From Pseudoroseomonas aestuarii (GTDB lineage: Bacteria > Pseudomonadota > Alphaproteobacteria > Acetobacterales > Acetobacteraceae), in NCBI RefSeq assembly GCF_042651065.1, contig NZ_JBHSCH010000017.1:1-64000 (forward strand): a DNA stretch of 64,000 nt, read 5' to 3'. The position numbers were made by a program, and so were the translations under genes. The notes beneath the pieces were generated by a model. It did not search any database. It was given only the letters and a program-made list of their open reading frames with translations, and was not told the DNA's origin. Position 1 is the first letter of the stretch; each line of letters begins with the position of its first letter. This document shows, piece by piece, positions 55,035 to 63,456 of the stretch.

Positions 55035-55555
55035 AATCGTCGCGCAAGCGGCGCCGGATGTGGATCGTGGTGCTGGCGGGGCTCGGCCTCGGCTCGGCCA
55101 CGGCGCTCACCCTCACCGCCTTCCAGGACAACCTCGTCTTCTTCCTGGCGCCGAGCGACATCGCCAGCAAGAACCCGGGGCCGGAGCGCGCCTTCCGCCT
55201 GGGCGGGCTGGTCGAGGCCGGCAGCCTGCAACGCGCCCAGGCCGCCGATGGCCGCACCGAGGCGCGCTTCCGCGTCACCGACGGGCCGGCGACCATCCCC
55301 GTCTCCTATGTCGGCGTGCTGCCGGACCTGTTCCGCGAGGGGCAGGGCGTCGTCACCCTCGGCAAGCTGGGGGCGGACGGGCTGTTCCGCGCCAGCGAGG
55401 TGCTGGCCCGCCACGACGAGACCTACATGCCCCCCGAGGTGGCCGACGCGCTGAAGCGCAGCGGCCACTGGGACCCGGCCCAGGGCGCCGCCCCCCCGGC
55501 GGCCTCCTGGAACACCCTCTCGCCGGCTGCGGCGCAGGAGCGCAACGGCGGATGA
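55031..55555 (+). CDS. ccmE: Cytochrome c maturation haem chaperone CcmE
   Basis: The 174-residue periplasmic chaperone is anchored by an N-terminal helix. It has FRLGGLVEAGSL, GPATIPVSYVGVLPDLFREGQGVV and the covalent haem His128 in VLARHDETYMPPEV. It carries haem from CcmC to CcmF. The C-terminal 30 residues are low complexity. Both ends overlap neighbours by 4 bp. Confidence 0.95.
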   Translation: MKSSRKRRRMWIVVLAGLGLGSATALTLTAFQDNLVFFLAPSDIASKNPGPERAFRLGGLVEAGSLQRAQAADGRTEARFRVTDGPATIPVSYVGVLPDLFREGQGVVTLGKLGADGLFRASEVLARHDETYMPPEVADALKRSGHWDPAQGAAPPAASWNTLSPAAAQERNGG

Positions 55556-57513
55556 TCGCGGAACTCGGGCACTTCGCCCTGGCGCTGGCGCTGGCGCTCG
55601 CCCTGGCGCAGAGCTTCGTGCCGCTGCTCGGCGCCGCCCGCAACGATGCCCGGCTGATGGCGGCGGCCGGGCCGCTGGCGGGGGGGCACCTGCTGGCCTG
55701 CGCCGCCGCCTTCGGCGCGCTGCTCTGGGCCTTCGCGGTGAACGACACCAGCGTCATCAACGTGGTGCAGAACAGCCACTCGGCCAAGCCGATGCTCTAC
55801 AAGCTCTCCGGCGCCTGGGGGAACCACGAGGGCTCGATGCTGCTCTGGGTGCTGATCCTGGCGCTGTGCGGCGGCGCGGTGGCCGGCTTCGGGCGGGACC
55901 TGCCCTCGGCGCTGCGCGCCCGCGTGCTCGGCGTGCTGGGGCTGGTCGCGGTGGGTTTCCTGGCTTTTGTGCTGATTACCTCCAACCCCTTCGGCCGCGT
56001 CTGGCCGCCGCCGCCGGATGGCCAGGGGCTGAACCCGGTGTTGCAGGACCCCGGCCTCGCCTTCCATCCGCCGCTGCTCTACCTCGGCTATGTCGGCTAC
56101 GCCGTCACCTTCGCCTTCGCCGTCGCCGCCCTGCTGGAGGGGCGGGTGGATGCCGCCTGGGGCCGCTGGGTGCGCCCCTGGGCGCTGGCGGCCTGGTCCT
56201 TCCTGACGCTCGGCATCGCCCTCGGCTCCTGGTGGGCCTATTACGAGCTGGGCTGGGGCGGCTGGTGGTTCTGGGACCCGGTGGAGAACGCTTCCCTCCT
56301 GCCCTGGCTGGCGGGAACGGCGCTGCTGCACTCGGCCATCGTGGTCGAGAAGCGCGAGGCGCTGAAGGTCTGGTCGGTGCTGCTGGCGCTGCTGGCCTTC
56401 GGCTTCTCGCTGCTCGGCACCTTCCTGGTGCGCTCGGGCGTGCTGAACTCCGTCCACGCCTTCGCCAACGACCCGGAGCGCGGCGTCTTCATCCTCGGCC
56501 TGCTGGTGTTCTACGTGGCGGGCGGCTTCGCGCTGTTCGCCTGGCGGGCGCCCAGCATGGCCCCGGCCGGGCTGTTCCAGCCGCTCTCGCGCGAGGGCGG
56601 GCTGGTGCTGAACAACCTGCTGCTCTGCTCCATGGCCGCCGTGGTGCTCACCGGCACCCTCTGGCCGATGTTCGCCGACCTGCTGCTGGGGCAGAAGATC
56701 TCGGTGGGCCCGCCCTTCTTCAACACCGCCATCCTGCCGCTGGCCGTGCCGCTGGTGCTGGCCATGGCCGCCGGGCCGCTCATGCCCTGGAAGCGGGCGC
56801 AGCTCTGGCCGGTGCTGCAACGCCTGTGGTGGGCGGCGCTGCTGGCGGCGCTGGCCGTGGCGCTGTGCTTCGCCTATGCGGGCGTGCGCATCGGCCCGGC
56901 GCTGGGCTTCGCCGCCGCCGCCTGGCTGGTGGCCGGCGCCCTGGCCGACATCTTCGACCGCATCGCCCTGTTCCGCCGCCCCGCCGCAGCCTGGAGCCGG
57001 GCGCGTGGCCTGCCGCGCGCCGCCTGGGGCGCCGCCATCGCCCATGCCGGGCTCGGCATCTCCATCCTCGGCATGGCCGGCATGGGGCTGGCGACCGACC
57101 GCCTCGCCGCGCTGCGCCCCGGCGCCAGCCTCGCCCATGCCGGCTATGAGTGGCGGCTGGACCGGGTGGAGGACGTGATCGGCCCCAACTGGACCGCCCG
57201 CCGCGCCACCGTCACCGTCACGCGCGGCGGCGCCCCCGTCACGGTGCTGACGCCGGAGCGGCGCTTCTTCCCCGTCGGCCGGATGAACACCACCGAGGCC
57301 GCCATCCACACCACCTGGCTCTCCGACCTCTATGCGGTGATGGGCGAGGAGGAGGGCGGCACCGCCGTGCTGCGCATCCACCACAACCCGCTCGCGCCCT
57401 GGATCTGGCTGGGCGCCGTGATCATGGCGCTGGGCGGCGGCATCTCCCTCAGCGACCGGCGCATCCGGGTGGCGGCCCCGGCGCCCCGCGCCGGCGCGGC
57501 GGCGCGGGCCTGA
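55552..57513 (+). CDS. ccmF: Haem lyase CcmF
   Basis: The 653-residue membrane protein has about 14 helices. The haem-binding WWD motif reads GWGGWWFWDPVENASLLPWL; FHPPLLYLGYVGY and NSHSAKPMLYKLSGAWGNHEGSMLLW are conserved signatures. A late periplasmic segment (AIHTTWLSDLYAVMGEE) precedes the final helix. It attaches haem to apocytochrome c with CcmH and CcmI. It overlaps ccmE by 4 bp. Confidence 0.96.
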   Translation: MIAELGHFALALALALALAQSFVPLLGAARNDARLMAAAGPLAGGHLLACAAAFGALLWAFAVNDTSVINVVQNSHSAKPMLYKLSGAWGNHEGSMLLWVLILALCGGAVAGFGRDLPSALRARVLGVLGLVAVGFLAFVLITSNPFGRVWPPPPDGQGLNPVLQDPGLAFHPPLLYLGYVGYAVTFAFAVAALLEGRVDAAWGRWVRPWALAAWSFLTLGIALGSWWAYYELGWGGWWFWDPVENASLLPWLAGTALLHSAIVVEKREALKVWSVLLALLAFGFSLLGTFLVRSGVLNSVHAFANDPERGVFILGLLVFYVAGGFALFAWRAPSMAPAGLFQPLSREGGLVLNNLLLCSMAAVVLTGTLWPMFADLLLGQKISVGPPFFNTAILPLAVPLVLAMAAGPLMPWKRAQLWPVLQRLWWAALLAALAVALCFAYAGVRIGPALGFAAAAWLVAGALADIFDRIALFRRPAAAWSRARGLPRAAWGAAIAHAGLGISILGMAGMGLATDRLAALRPGASLAHAGYEWRLDRVEDVIGPNWTARRATVTVTRGGAPVTVLTPERRFFPVGRMNTTEAAIHTTWLSDLYAVMGEEEGGTAVLRIHHNPLAPWIWLGAVIMALGGGISLSDRRIRVAAPAPRAGAAARA

Positions 57514-57544
57514 CCCGCCGACACCCCATGACCGGAGCCTGCCC

Positions 57545-58108
57545 ATGCCCCTGACCTCCCGCCGCATGCTGATGCTGGCCCCGCTCGGCATCGCCGTGGC
57601 CGGCGGCGCCGGCTTCTACGCCATGCTGCGCGGCCTGGGCACGGGCAGCTACGACCCGCGCGGCGTGCCCTCCGTGCTGGTGGGCCGCGCCGCGCCGCCC
57701 TTCGCCCTGCCGCCGCTGGAGGCCACCGGCCTGCCCGGCTTCACCGATGCCGAGCTGCGCGACCTGCCGGCGCCGATGCTGGTGAATTTCTGGGCCAGCT
57801 GGTGCGTGCCCTGCATCATCGAGCACCCGCAGCTGATGCGGCTGGCGCGCGAGGGCGTGGCCGTCTGGGGCGTCAACTACAAGGACAAGCCGGCCGACGC
57901 GGCGCAGTTCCTCACCCGCCACGGCAACCCCTTCCAGCGCCTCGGCGCCGACCAGCCGGGGCGCGTCGCCATCGACTGGGGCGTCTATGGCGTGCCGGAG
58001 ACCTACCTGCTGGACCGCAAGGGCATCGTCCGCTGGCGCTGGCCGGGGCCCGTGACGCCCGAGGTGCTGGAGCAGGACATCCGCCCGCTGCTGCGGCGCC
58101 ACGCCTGA
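57545..58108 (+). CDS. ccmG: Thiol:disulfide interchange protein CcmG/DsbE
   Basis: The 187-residue thioredoxin-fold protein has an N-terminal anchor and the active site WCVPC (C87, C90) in NFWASWCVPCIIEHPQL. GVYGVPETYLLD carries the cis-Pro. It keeps apocytochrome Cys residues reduced. It starts 31 bp after ccmF and overlaps ccmH by one base. Confidence 0.94.
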   Translation: MPLTSRRMLMLAPLGIAVAGGAGFYAMLRGLGTGSYDPRGVPSVLVGRAAPPFALPPLEATGLPGFTDAELRDLPAPMLVNFWASWCVPCIIEHPQLMRLAREGVAVWGVNYKDKPADAAQFLTRHGNPFQRLGADQPGRVAIDWGVYGVPETYLLDRKGIVRWRWPGPVTPEVLEQDIRPLLRRHA

Positions 58109-58587
58109 TGCGCCGCCTCGCCACCCTCGCCTTGCTGGGATGGGCCGTCGCCCTGCCCGCCCTCGGCGTCGGCCTGCCGTCCGAGATGCTGCGCGACCCG
58201 GCGCAGGAGGAGCGCGCCCGTGCCATCGGGCGGGAGCTGCGCTGCCTCGTCTGCCAGAACCAGTCGATCGAGGACAGCGAGGCGGAGCTGGCGCGCGACC
58301 TGCGCCGCATCGTGCGCGAGCGCATCGCCGCCGGCGAGGACGACCGCGCGGTGGTGGACTACGTACACGACCGCTACGGCGACTTCGTGCTGCTGCGGCC
58401 GCCCTTCTCGGCGGCCACGGCGCTGCTGTGGGGCATGCCGCTGCTGGCGCTGGGCGGCGGCGGCCTGGCCCTGCTGCTGCTGCGCCGCCGCCAGCGGGCG
58501 GAGCAGGGCGCGTGGCCCGAGCCGGCGCCGCTGACGCCCGAGGAACGCGCCCGGCTGGCGGCGCTGGAGGATGACGCCGCGCGATGA
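58108..58587 (+). CDS. ccmH: Cytochrome c maturation protein CcmH
   Basis: The 159-residue protein has a signal peptide and the LRCLVCQNQSIEDSEAELARDLR motif (C46, C49). RYGDFVLLRPPF and a C-terminal membrane helix follow. It presents apocytochrome to CcmF. This is the short form, with the TPR part encoded separately as ccmI. Confidence 0.94.
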   Translation: MRRLATLALLGWAVALPALGVGLPSEMLRDPAQEERARAIGRELRCLVCQNQSIEDSEAELARDLRRIVRERIAAGEDDRAVVDYVHDRYGDFVLLRPPFSAATALLWGMPLLALGGGGLALLLLRRRQRAEQGAWPEPAPLTPEERARLAALEDDAAR

Positions 58588-59378
58588 TCTGGCTGCTGTT
58601 CCTGGGGCTGGCGGCGCTCGCCGTGGCGCCGCTCGGGCTCGCGCTGCTGCGCGCCGCCCGCCGCGCCGCCCAGCGCGAGGCCGACCTCGCCCTCTACCGC
58701 GCCCAGCTGGCCGAGCTGGAGCGCGAGCGCGCCGCCGGGCGGCTGGACGAGGCCGCGCACCGCGCCGCCACGGTCGAGGTGCAGCGCCGCCTGCTGGCCA
58801 GCGAGGGCGCCGAGCGCCAGGGCCGTGCCGGGCGCGGCGCCGCGGCGCTGGCGGCGCTGCTGTTCCTAGTGCCGGCACTGGGCTTCGCCATCTACCTCCG
58901 GGGCGGCAACCCGGAGGTGCCGGCCGCGCCCTATGTGGAGCGGGCCGAGGCGGCGGCGCGCGACGACGCGCTGATGGCGCAACTGCGCGCCCGGCTGGAG
59001 CAGGTGCCGGCCGACAGCGAGGCGGCGCGCCAGGGCTGGATCCTGCTCGGCAACGCCGAGCGCGGCCGCGGCCGCTGGGAGGCCGCCGCCGAGGCCTGGC
59101 GCCGCGCGCTGGCCGCGCGCTTCGAGGGGCCGCTGGCCGCCGAGCTGGCCGAGCTGCTGATCGAGCGCGGCGCGCTGGAGGAGGCCGCCGCCCTGCTCAC
59201 CCGCGCCCTCTCCGCCGACCCGGAGCAGCCCCGCCTGCGCTACCTGACCGGCCTGGCCGAGGCGCGCGCCGGCCGCACCGAGAATGCCCGCAGCGCCTGG
59301 CGCGCCCTGCTCGCCCAGGCCCCGGCCGACGCGCCCTGGCGCGCCCTGGTGGAGCGGCGGCTGCAGGAATTGCCCTGA
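58584..59378 (+). CDS. ccmI: Cytochrome c maturation protein CcmI
   Basis: The 264-residue protein has two membrane helices (about 1-24 and 90-108) with a leucine-rich cytosolic segment between them (YRAQLAELERERAAGRLDEAAHRAA). A periplasmic TPR domain follows (GWILLGNAERGRGRWEAAAEAWRRALA, AELLIERGALEEAAALLTRAL). It binds apocytochrome C-termini. It overlaps ccmH by 4 bp and ends the operon. Confidence 0.9.
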   Translation: MIWLLFLGLAALAVAPLGLALLRAARRAAQREADLALYRAQLAELERERAAGRLDEAAHRAATVEVQRRLLASEGAERQGRAGRGAAALAALLFLVPALGFAIYLRGGNPEVPAAPYVERAEAAARDDALMAQLRARLEQVPADSEAARQGWILLGNAERGRGRWEAAAEAWRRALAARFEGPLAAELAELLIERGALEEAAALLTRALSADPEQPRLRYLTGLAEARAGRTENARSAWRALLAQAPADAPWRALVERRLQELP

Positions 59379-59534
59379 ACCGGCCTGTATTTTACGAAGT
59401 CGGAATGTTCCTCTGCCATTCTGGAGTGGCTTTCCAGGCTGGCCGGGAACCGCACGCAGACTTGCACTCGTAACGGTTGCAGCTTCCCCCCCTGGATCGG
59501 CTTTGCTGGTCATCGGACAGGCAGGAGGCTCGGT

Positions 59535-60266
59535 ATGCGTCGACGTTCCTTGCTGGCGGCAGGTGGTCTGGCGGCGGCGGCCGCGCTCCTGCCCGGACGG
59601 GCCAGGGCGGAGGAGGCGGTCGATGTCCTCCTCGTCCTGGCGGTCGATGTCTCGCGGTCGATCGACGAGGATGAGGCGCGGCTCCAGCGGGAAGGCTACC
59701 GCGCCGCGATGTCCGACCCGAAGGTGGTCGAGGCGCTGCAGGGCGGCATTCTGGGCGCCATCGCCGTCACCTATGTCGAATGGGCGGGGGCGGAGTACCA
59801 GCGGCAGGTGCTGCCCTGGCAGCGCATCGGCAGCCAGGCCGAAGCCAACCGCTGGTCCGACATGCTGGCCGAGGCGCCGCGCGCCTCGCTCTCCTGGACC
59901 TCGATCTCCGCCGGCATCGACTTCAGCGTGCGGATGCTGGCCGAGGCCCCGTTCGAGGGCACGCGGCGCGTCATCGACATCTCGGGCGACGGAGTGAACA
60001 ATTCCGGCGGCCCGGTGGAGGCGGCGCGGGACGCGGCGGTGGCGCAGGGCATCGTCATCAACGGCCTGCCGATCATGAACGACAACCCGACCTTCGGCCG
60101 GCGCCTCAGCATCCCGCTCGACCGGTACTACGCCGAATCCGTCATCGGCGGCGCCGGCGCCTTCCTGGTCGCGGCGGAGAGCTTCGAGAGCTTCGGCGTC
60201 GCCGTGCGGCGCAAGCTGATCCGCGAGATCGCCGGCGCCGGCGGGCCGGTCATGAACTACGCCTGA
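59535..60266 (+). CDS. DUF1194 (von Willebrand A-like) secreted protein
   Basis: The 243-residue protein has a leader MRRRSLLAAGGLAAAAALLP that looks exported. The vWA-type MIDAS is LAVDVSRSID (D38, S40, S42), with a later DISGDGVNNSGGP. The DUF1194 family is common in alphaproteobacteria and has no assigned role. GGAGG lies 8 bp before the ATG. The 156-bp gap upstream holds a plausible promoter but no clear motif. Confidence 0.87.
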   Translation: MRRRSLLAAGGLAAAAALLPGRARAEEAVDVLLVLAVDVSRSIDEDEARLQREGYRAAMSDPKVVEALQGGILGAIAVTYVEWAGAEYQRQVLPWQRIGSQAEANRWSDMLAEAPRASLSWTSISAGIDFSVRMLAEAPFEGTRRVIDISGDGVNNSGGPVEAARDAAVAQGIVINGLPIMNDNPTFGRRLSIPLDRYYAESVIGGAGAFLVAAESFESFGVAVRRKLIREIAGAGGPVMNYA

Positions 60267-60345
60267 TGGCGGCGCCGGAACTCCGCGCCACCCGGACCGG
60301 ACGGCGCGGGTGCCCCGGCGCCCGGGGGCGCCCGGAGCGTCTGCC

Positions 60346-60756
60346 TCAGCGCTCGACCTCCTCGATGGCGATGCCGAAGGCGGCCAGCCCCTCGCTGATC
60401 AGGTCGCCCGCCATGTCCATGCTGAGCAGATAGGTGGCGGTGTCGGTGCCGGCGCCGCGTTCCTTGGCGAGGCGGTGCGCCTCCTCCCATTCCTCCGGCT
60501 CGTAGTCGCCGCGGCCGACCCAGGCCAGGGCCACCAGCGCCGCCTGCTCGTCCTCGTTCAGCTCGTCGATGAAGGTGGCGAGGGTCCCCTCGTCGAAATC
60601 CTCGTCGCTGACCTTGTCCTCGTCCTCGTACTCGGCGTCGCGCTCGTTGGTGTCCTCGCCCTGGACGGCGCGGATGTGGTCGACCACGGTCGCGACGGTT
60701 TCCAGACTGACGCCCAGATCGACCTCGCTCTCGTCGTCTCGCGGCGTGTCACTCAT
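60346..60756 (-). CDS. DUF3775 domain-containing acidic protein
   Basis: The 136-residue cytosolic protein is strongly acidic in its first 60 residues (RDAEYEDEDKVSDEDFDEG). Its conserved half, FIDELNEDEQAALVALAWVGRGDYEPEEWEEAHRLA, then ATYLLSMDMAGDLISEGLAAFG, matches the DUF3775 pattern. The function is unknown. It is transcribed towards the DUF1194 gene, with 79 bp between stops that include GCCCCGG/CCGGGGGC hairpin material. Confidence 0.8.
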   Translation of the reverse strand: MSDTPRDDESEVDLGVSLETVATVVDHIRAVQGEDTNERDAEYEDEDKVSDEDFDEGTLATFIDELNEDEQAALVALAWVGRGDYEPEEWEEAHRLAKERGAGTDTATYLLSMDMAGDLISEGLAAFGIAIEEVER

Positions 60757-60894
60757 GCGGCGGCCTCCTCTCCCTGGGTCAGGCTATGGCAACGCGAAGC
60801 CGGCGGGGCAGGCTGGGGTTGCCAAAAAATTTTTGTGTTAGGGGAATGCTAACCCGGCTCGGCAACGATGCAGAGGCAGCCTCGTTGGAATCGC

Positions 60895-61281
60895 ATGCGC
60901 CGCTCAACGATCCTCCCCCTCATCGCAGCGGTCGCCCTCGGAGCATCGATGTCCGCCCCCCGGGCCACCGACCCTGTTCCCGCCGCCGGCCTGCAGCGCG
61001 TCGCGCTCGGCCTCGTCGTCCAGGAGCATGACTCCGGGCGCGGCCACGGCCAAGGTCTGGCCGCTGCCCCCGGATGCGCCGAATCAGCGCCCCTGTTTCG
61101 CTCCAACATGCCGCGCTTCGTCCGCTGGCAGCCTGCCGCGGCGGAAGCCGGGGAGGCCGTGCCCGAGGCGGCGGAGGAGATCCCGCCCGCCATGCACCAG
61201 GCGCTGCATCTCTGCGTGGTGGAGAAATTCCAGCCCCGGCGCCCCTTCGGCGGCGCCAGCAAGGCGCTGTACCGGCTGTAG
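60895..61281 (+). CDS. Small secreted protein of unknown function
   Basis: The 128-residue protein begins MRRSTILPLIAAVALGASMS, a likely signal peptide. The mature part holds two Cys (GCAES and LHLCVVE) that could pair, and a Pro/Glu-rich centre. I do not recognise it. The start at 60895 has only a weak GGAA site; an in-frame ATG at 60868 is possible. An AT-rich block (AAAAAATTTTTGTGTTAG, about 60824-60841) upstream may be its promoter. Confidence 0.55.
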   Translation: MRRSTILPLIAAVALGASMSAPRATDPVPAAGLQRVALGLVVQEHDSGRGHGQGLAAAPGCAESAPLFRSNMPRFVRWQPAAAEAGEAVPEAAEEIPPAMHQALHLCVVEKFQPRRPFGGASKALYRL

Positions 61282-61477
61282 GTTTCCGGCCGCGGGAGGC
61301 TGCCTTGCAGCCCGCGCCGGGGTTCGGGGCGCGAAAGGCTCGCTTTTTGCGCCCGATCATCCTATCTGTGCGCCGCAACAAGCCGCCAGGCCCGCCCTGC
61401 CCGACCCCGCCGCATCCCTGCGGTCAGGGGAATCGGGCCGCGTGCGCAGGCGGCGCAGCCTCGGGACTGCCCGCCTT

Positions 61478-63307
61478 ATGGAACTGCGCAACGTCGCCAT
61501 CATCGCCCACGTCGACCATGGCAAGACCACGCTGGTCGACAACCTGCTGAAGCAGGCTGGCGCCTTCCGCGCCAACCAGCAGGTCGCCGAACGCGCCATG
61601 GACCGCAACGACCTGGAGCGTGAGCGCGGCATCACCATTCTCGCCAAGTCCACCGCCGTCGAGTGGAAGGGCGTGAAGATCAACATTGTCGACACCCCCG
61701 GCCACGCCGATTTCGGCGGCGAGGTGGAGCGCATCCTGTCGATGGTCGATGGCGCCATCGTGCTGTGCGACGCCGCCGAGGGGCCGCTGCCGCAGACCAA
61801 GTTCGTGCTGACCAAGGCGCTGGCCCGCGGCCTGAAGCCGATCGTCGTCATCAACAAGGTCGACCGCCAGGACGCCCGCGCCGACGAGGTGCTGAACGAG
61901 GTGTTCGACCTGTTCGCGGCGCTCGGCGCCAGCGACGAGCAGCTCGACTTCCACACCATGTTCGCCTCCGGCCGCCAGGGCTGGGCCGACCTGACGATGG
62001 ACGGTCCGCGCAAGGACCTGTCGCCGATGTTCGACCTGATCCTGAGCCACGTGCCGCAGCCGACGGTCGACGCCTCCGCGCCCTTCGCGATGAACGCCTC
62101 GATCCTGGAGGCCGACCCGTTCCTGGGCCGCATCCTCACGGGCCGCATCGAGCAGGGCGTGGCGCGCACCAACATGCCGGTGCGCGTGCTGCGCCAGGAC
62201 GGCTCGGTCGTCGAGACGGGCCGCCTGACCAAGCTGATGACCTTCTCCGGCCTCGAGCGCGTGCCGGTCGACGAGGTGCAGGCGGGCGACATCTGCGCCA
62301 TTGCCGGCCTGTCGGACGCCACCATCCCCGACACCATCGCCTCCCCCGAGGTGACGGAGCCGCTGCACGCGATCCCGATCGACCCGCCGACGCTGTCCAT
62401 GACCTTCCGCATCAATGACGGCCCGCTCGGCGGCCGCGAGGGCAAGAAGGTCACGTCGCGCCAGATCCGCGACCGGCTGTTCAAGGAGATCGAGGGCAAC
62501 GTCGCCATCAAGGTGAAGGTGTCCGAGGAAGTGGACGCCTTCGAGGTGGCCGGCCGCGGCGAGCTGCAGCTCGGCGTGCTGATCGAGACGATGCGCCGCG
62601 AGGGCTTCGAGCTGACCATCGGCCGCCCGCGCGTGCTGACGCAGGTGAACCCGGAGACGGGCGAGAAGGAAGAGCCCTTCGAGGAAGCCGTCATCGACGT
62701 CGATGAGGAATACTCGGGCGTCGTCGTCGAGAAGATGTCCGTCCGCAAGGGCATGATGCAGGACATGCGCCCCTCGGGTGGCGGCAAGGTGCGCCTGACC
62801 TTCCACATCCCGTCGCGCGGGCTGATCGGCTACCACGGCGAGTTCATGACGGACACGCGCGGCACCGGCATGATGAATCGCCTGTTCCTGGGCTATCAGC
62901 CCTGGGCCGGGCCGATCGAGGGCCGCATCAAGGGCAGCCTGATCTCCAACTCCGATGGCGAGGCGGTGCAGTACGCGCTGTTCTCCCTGCAGGAGCGCGG
63001 CACGCTGTTCGTCGATCCGGGCGCCAAGGTCTATACCGGCCTGATCCTGGGCGAGCATTCGCGCGAGAACGACCTCGACGTGAATCCGATCAAGGAAAAG
63101 AAGCTCACCAACGTCCGCGCCGCCGGCAAGGACGAGGCGCTGCTGCTGGTGCCGCCGCGCCGCATGAGCCTGGAGCAGGCCATCGCCTACATCGAGGAGG
63201 ACGAGCTGGTGGAGGTGACGCCGACCGCCGTCCGCCTGCGCAAGCGCTACCTCGACCCGCATGAGCGCAAGAAGCACGCCAAGCGCTCCGACAGCGAGGC
63301 CGCTTAA
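61478..63307 (+). CDS. typA: Translational GTPase TypA/BipA
   Basis: The 609-residue GTPase has AHVDHGKTT (G1, 10-18), the switch RERGITILAKST (G2), DTPGHADFGGEVER (G3) and NKVDRQDARADEV (G4). The EF-G-like domains and the C-terminal BipA domain (GYHGEFMTDTRGTGMMNRLFLGY, HSRENDLDVNPIKEKKLTNVRA) follow. It assists 50S assembly and stress adaptation. The start at 61478 gives the canonical MELRNVAIIAHVDHG. The longer frame from 61028 is antisense shadow. Confidence 0.96.
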   Translation: MELRNVAIIAHVDHGKTTLVDNLLKQAGAFRANQQVAERAMDRNDLERERGITILAKSTAVEWKGVKINIVDTPGHADFGGEVERILSMVDGAIVLCDAAEGPLPQTKFVLTKALARGLKPIVVINKVDRQDARADEVLNEVFDLFAALGASDEQLDFHTMFASGRQGWADLTMDGPRKDLSPMFDLILSHVPQPTVDASAPFAMNASILEADPFLGRILTGRIEQGVARTNMPVRVLRQDGSVVETGRLTKLMTFSGLERVPVDEVQAGDICAIAGLSDATIPDTIASPEVTEPLHAIPIDPPTLSMTFRINDGPLGGREGKKVTSRQIRDRLFKEIEGNVAIKVKVSEEVDAFEVAGRGELQLGVLIETMRREGFELTIGRPRVLTQVNPETGEKEEPFEEAVIDVDEEYSGVVVEKMSVRKGMMQDMRPSGGGKVRLTFHIPSRGLIGYHGEFMTDTRGTGMMNRLFLGYQPWAGPIEGRIKGSLISNSDGEAVQYALFSLQERGTLFVDPGAKVYTGLILGEHSRENDLDVNPIKEKKLTNVRAAGKDEALLLVPPRRMSLEQAIAYIEEDELVEVTPTAVRLRKRYLDPHERKKHAKRSDSEAA

Positions 63308-63404
63308 TTCTGCAAGCTGCCGGTCAGGGGTGAGACGTCGGCCGCTGTGCTAAACCGGGGTGACCCGTTCGAGTGCAGCGACCCCGTCCTGGCCATGACC
63401 GGCA

Positions 63405-63456
63405 GCGGCCAGAAAAAGAAGGGGTCCAGGGGAATTCATTCCCCTGGCCTTTTTTT
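63405..63456 (+). terminator. GAATTC-hairpin repeat copy 5, terminator of typA
   Basis: The lead GGCCAGAAAAAGAAGGGG is followed by CCAGGGGAAT (63426-63435), TC and ATTCCCCTGG (63438-63447), then CC and seven Ts (63450-63456). This is a complete intrinsic terminator for typA. The T-run overlaps the stop codon of the convergent regulator gene. Confidence 0.85.

Noticed and set aside
55423..57591. 722-codon minus-strand frame
   Set aside because: It is antisense to ccmF and is His/Gly/Gln-rich.
61327..61354. GGGCGCGAAA/TTTTTGCGCCC hairpin upstream of typA as a terminator
   Set aside because: A stem can be drawn, but it has a loop of about 8 nt and no following T-run. It may equally be part of the typA promoter region, so it is not listed.
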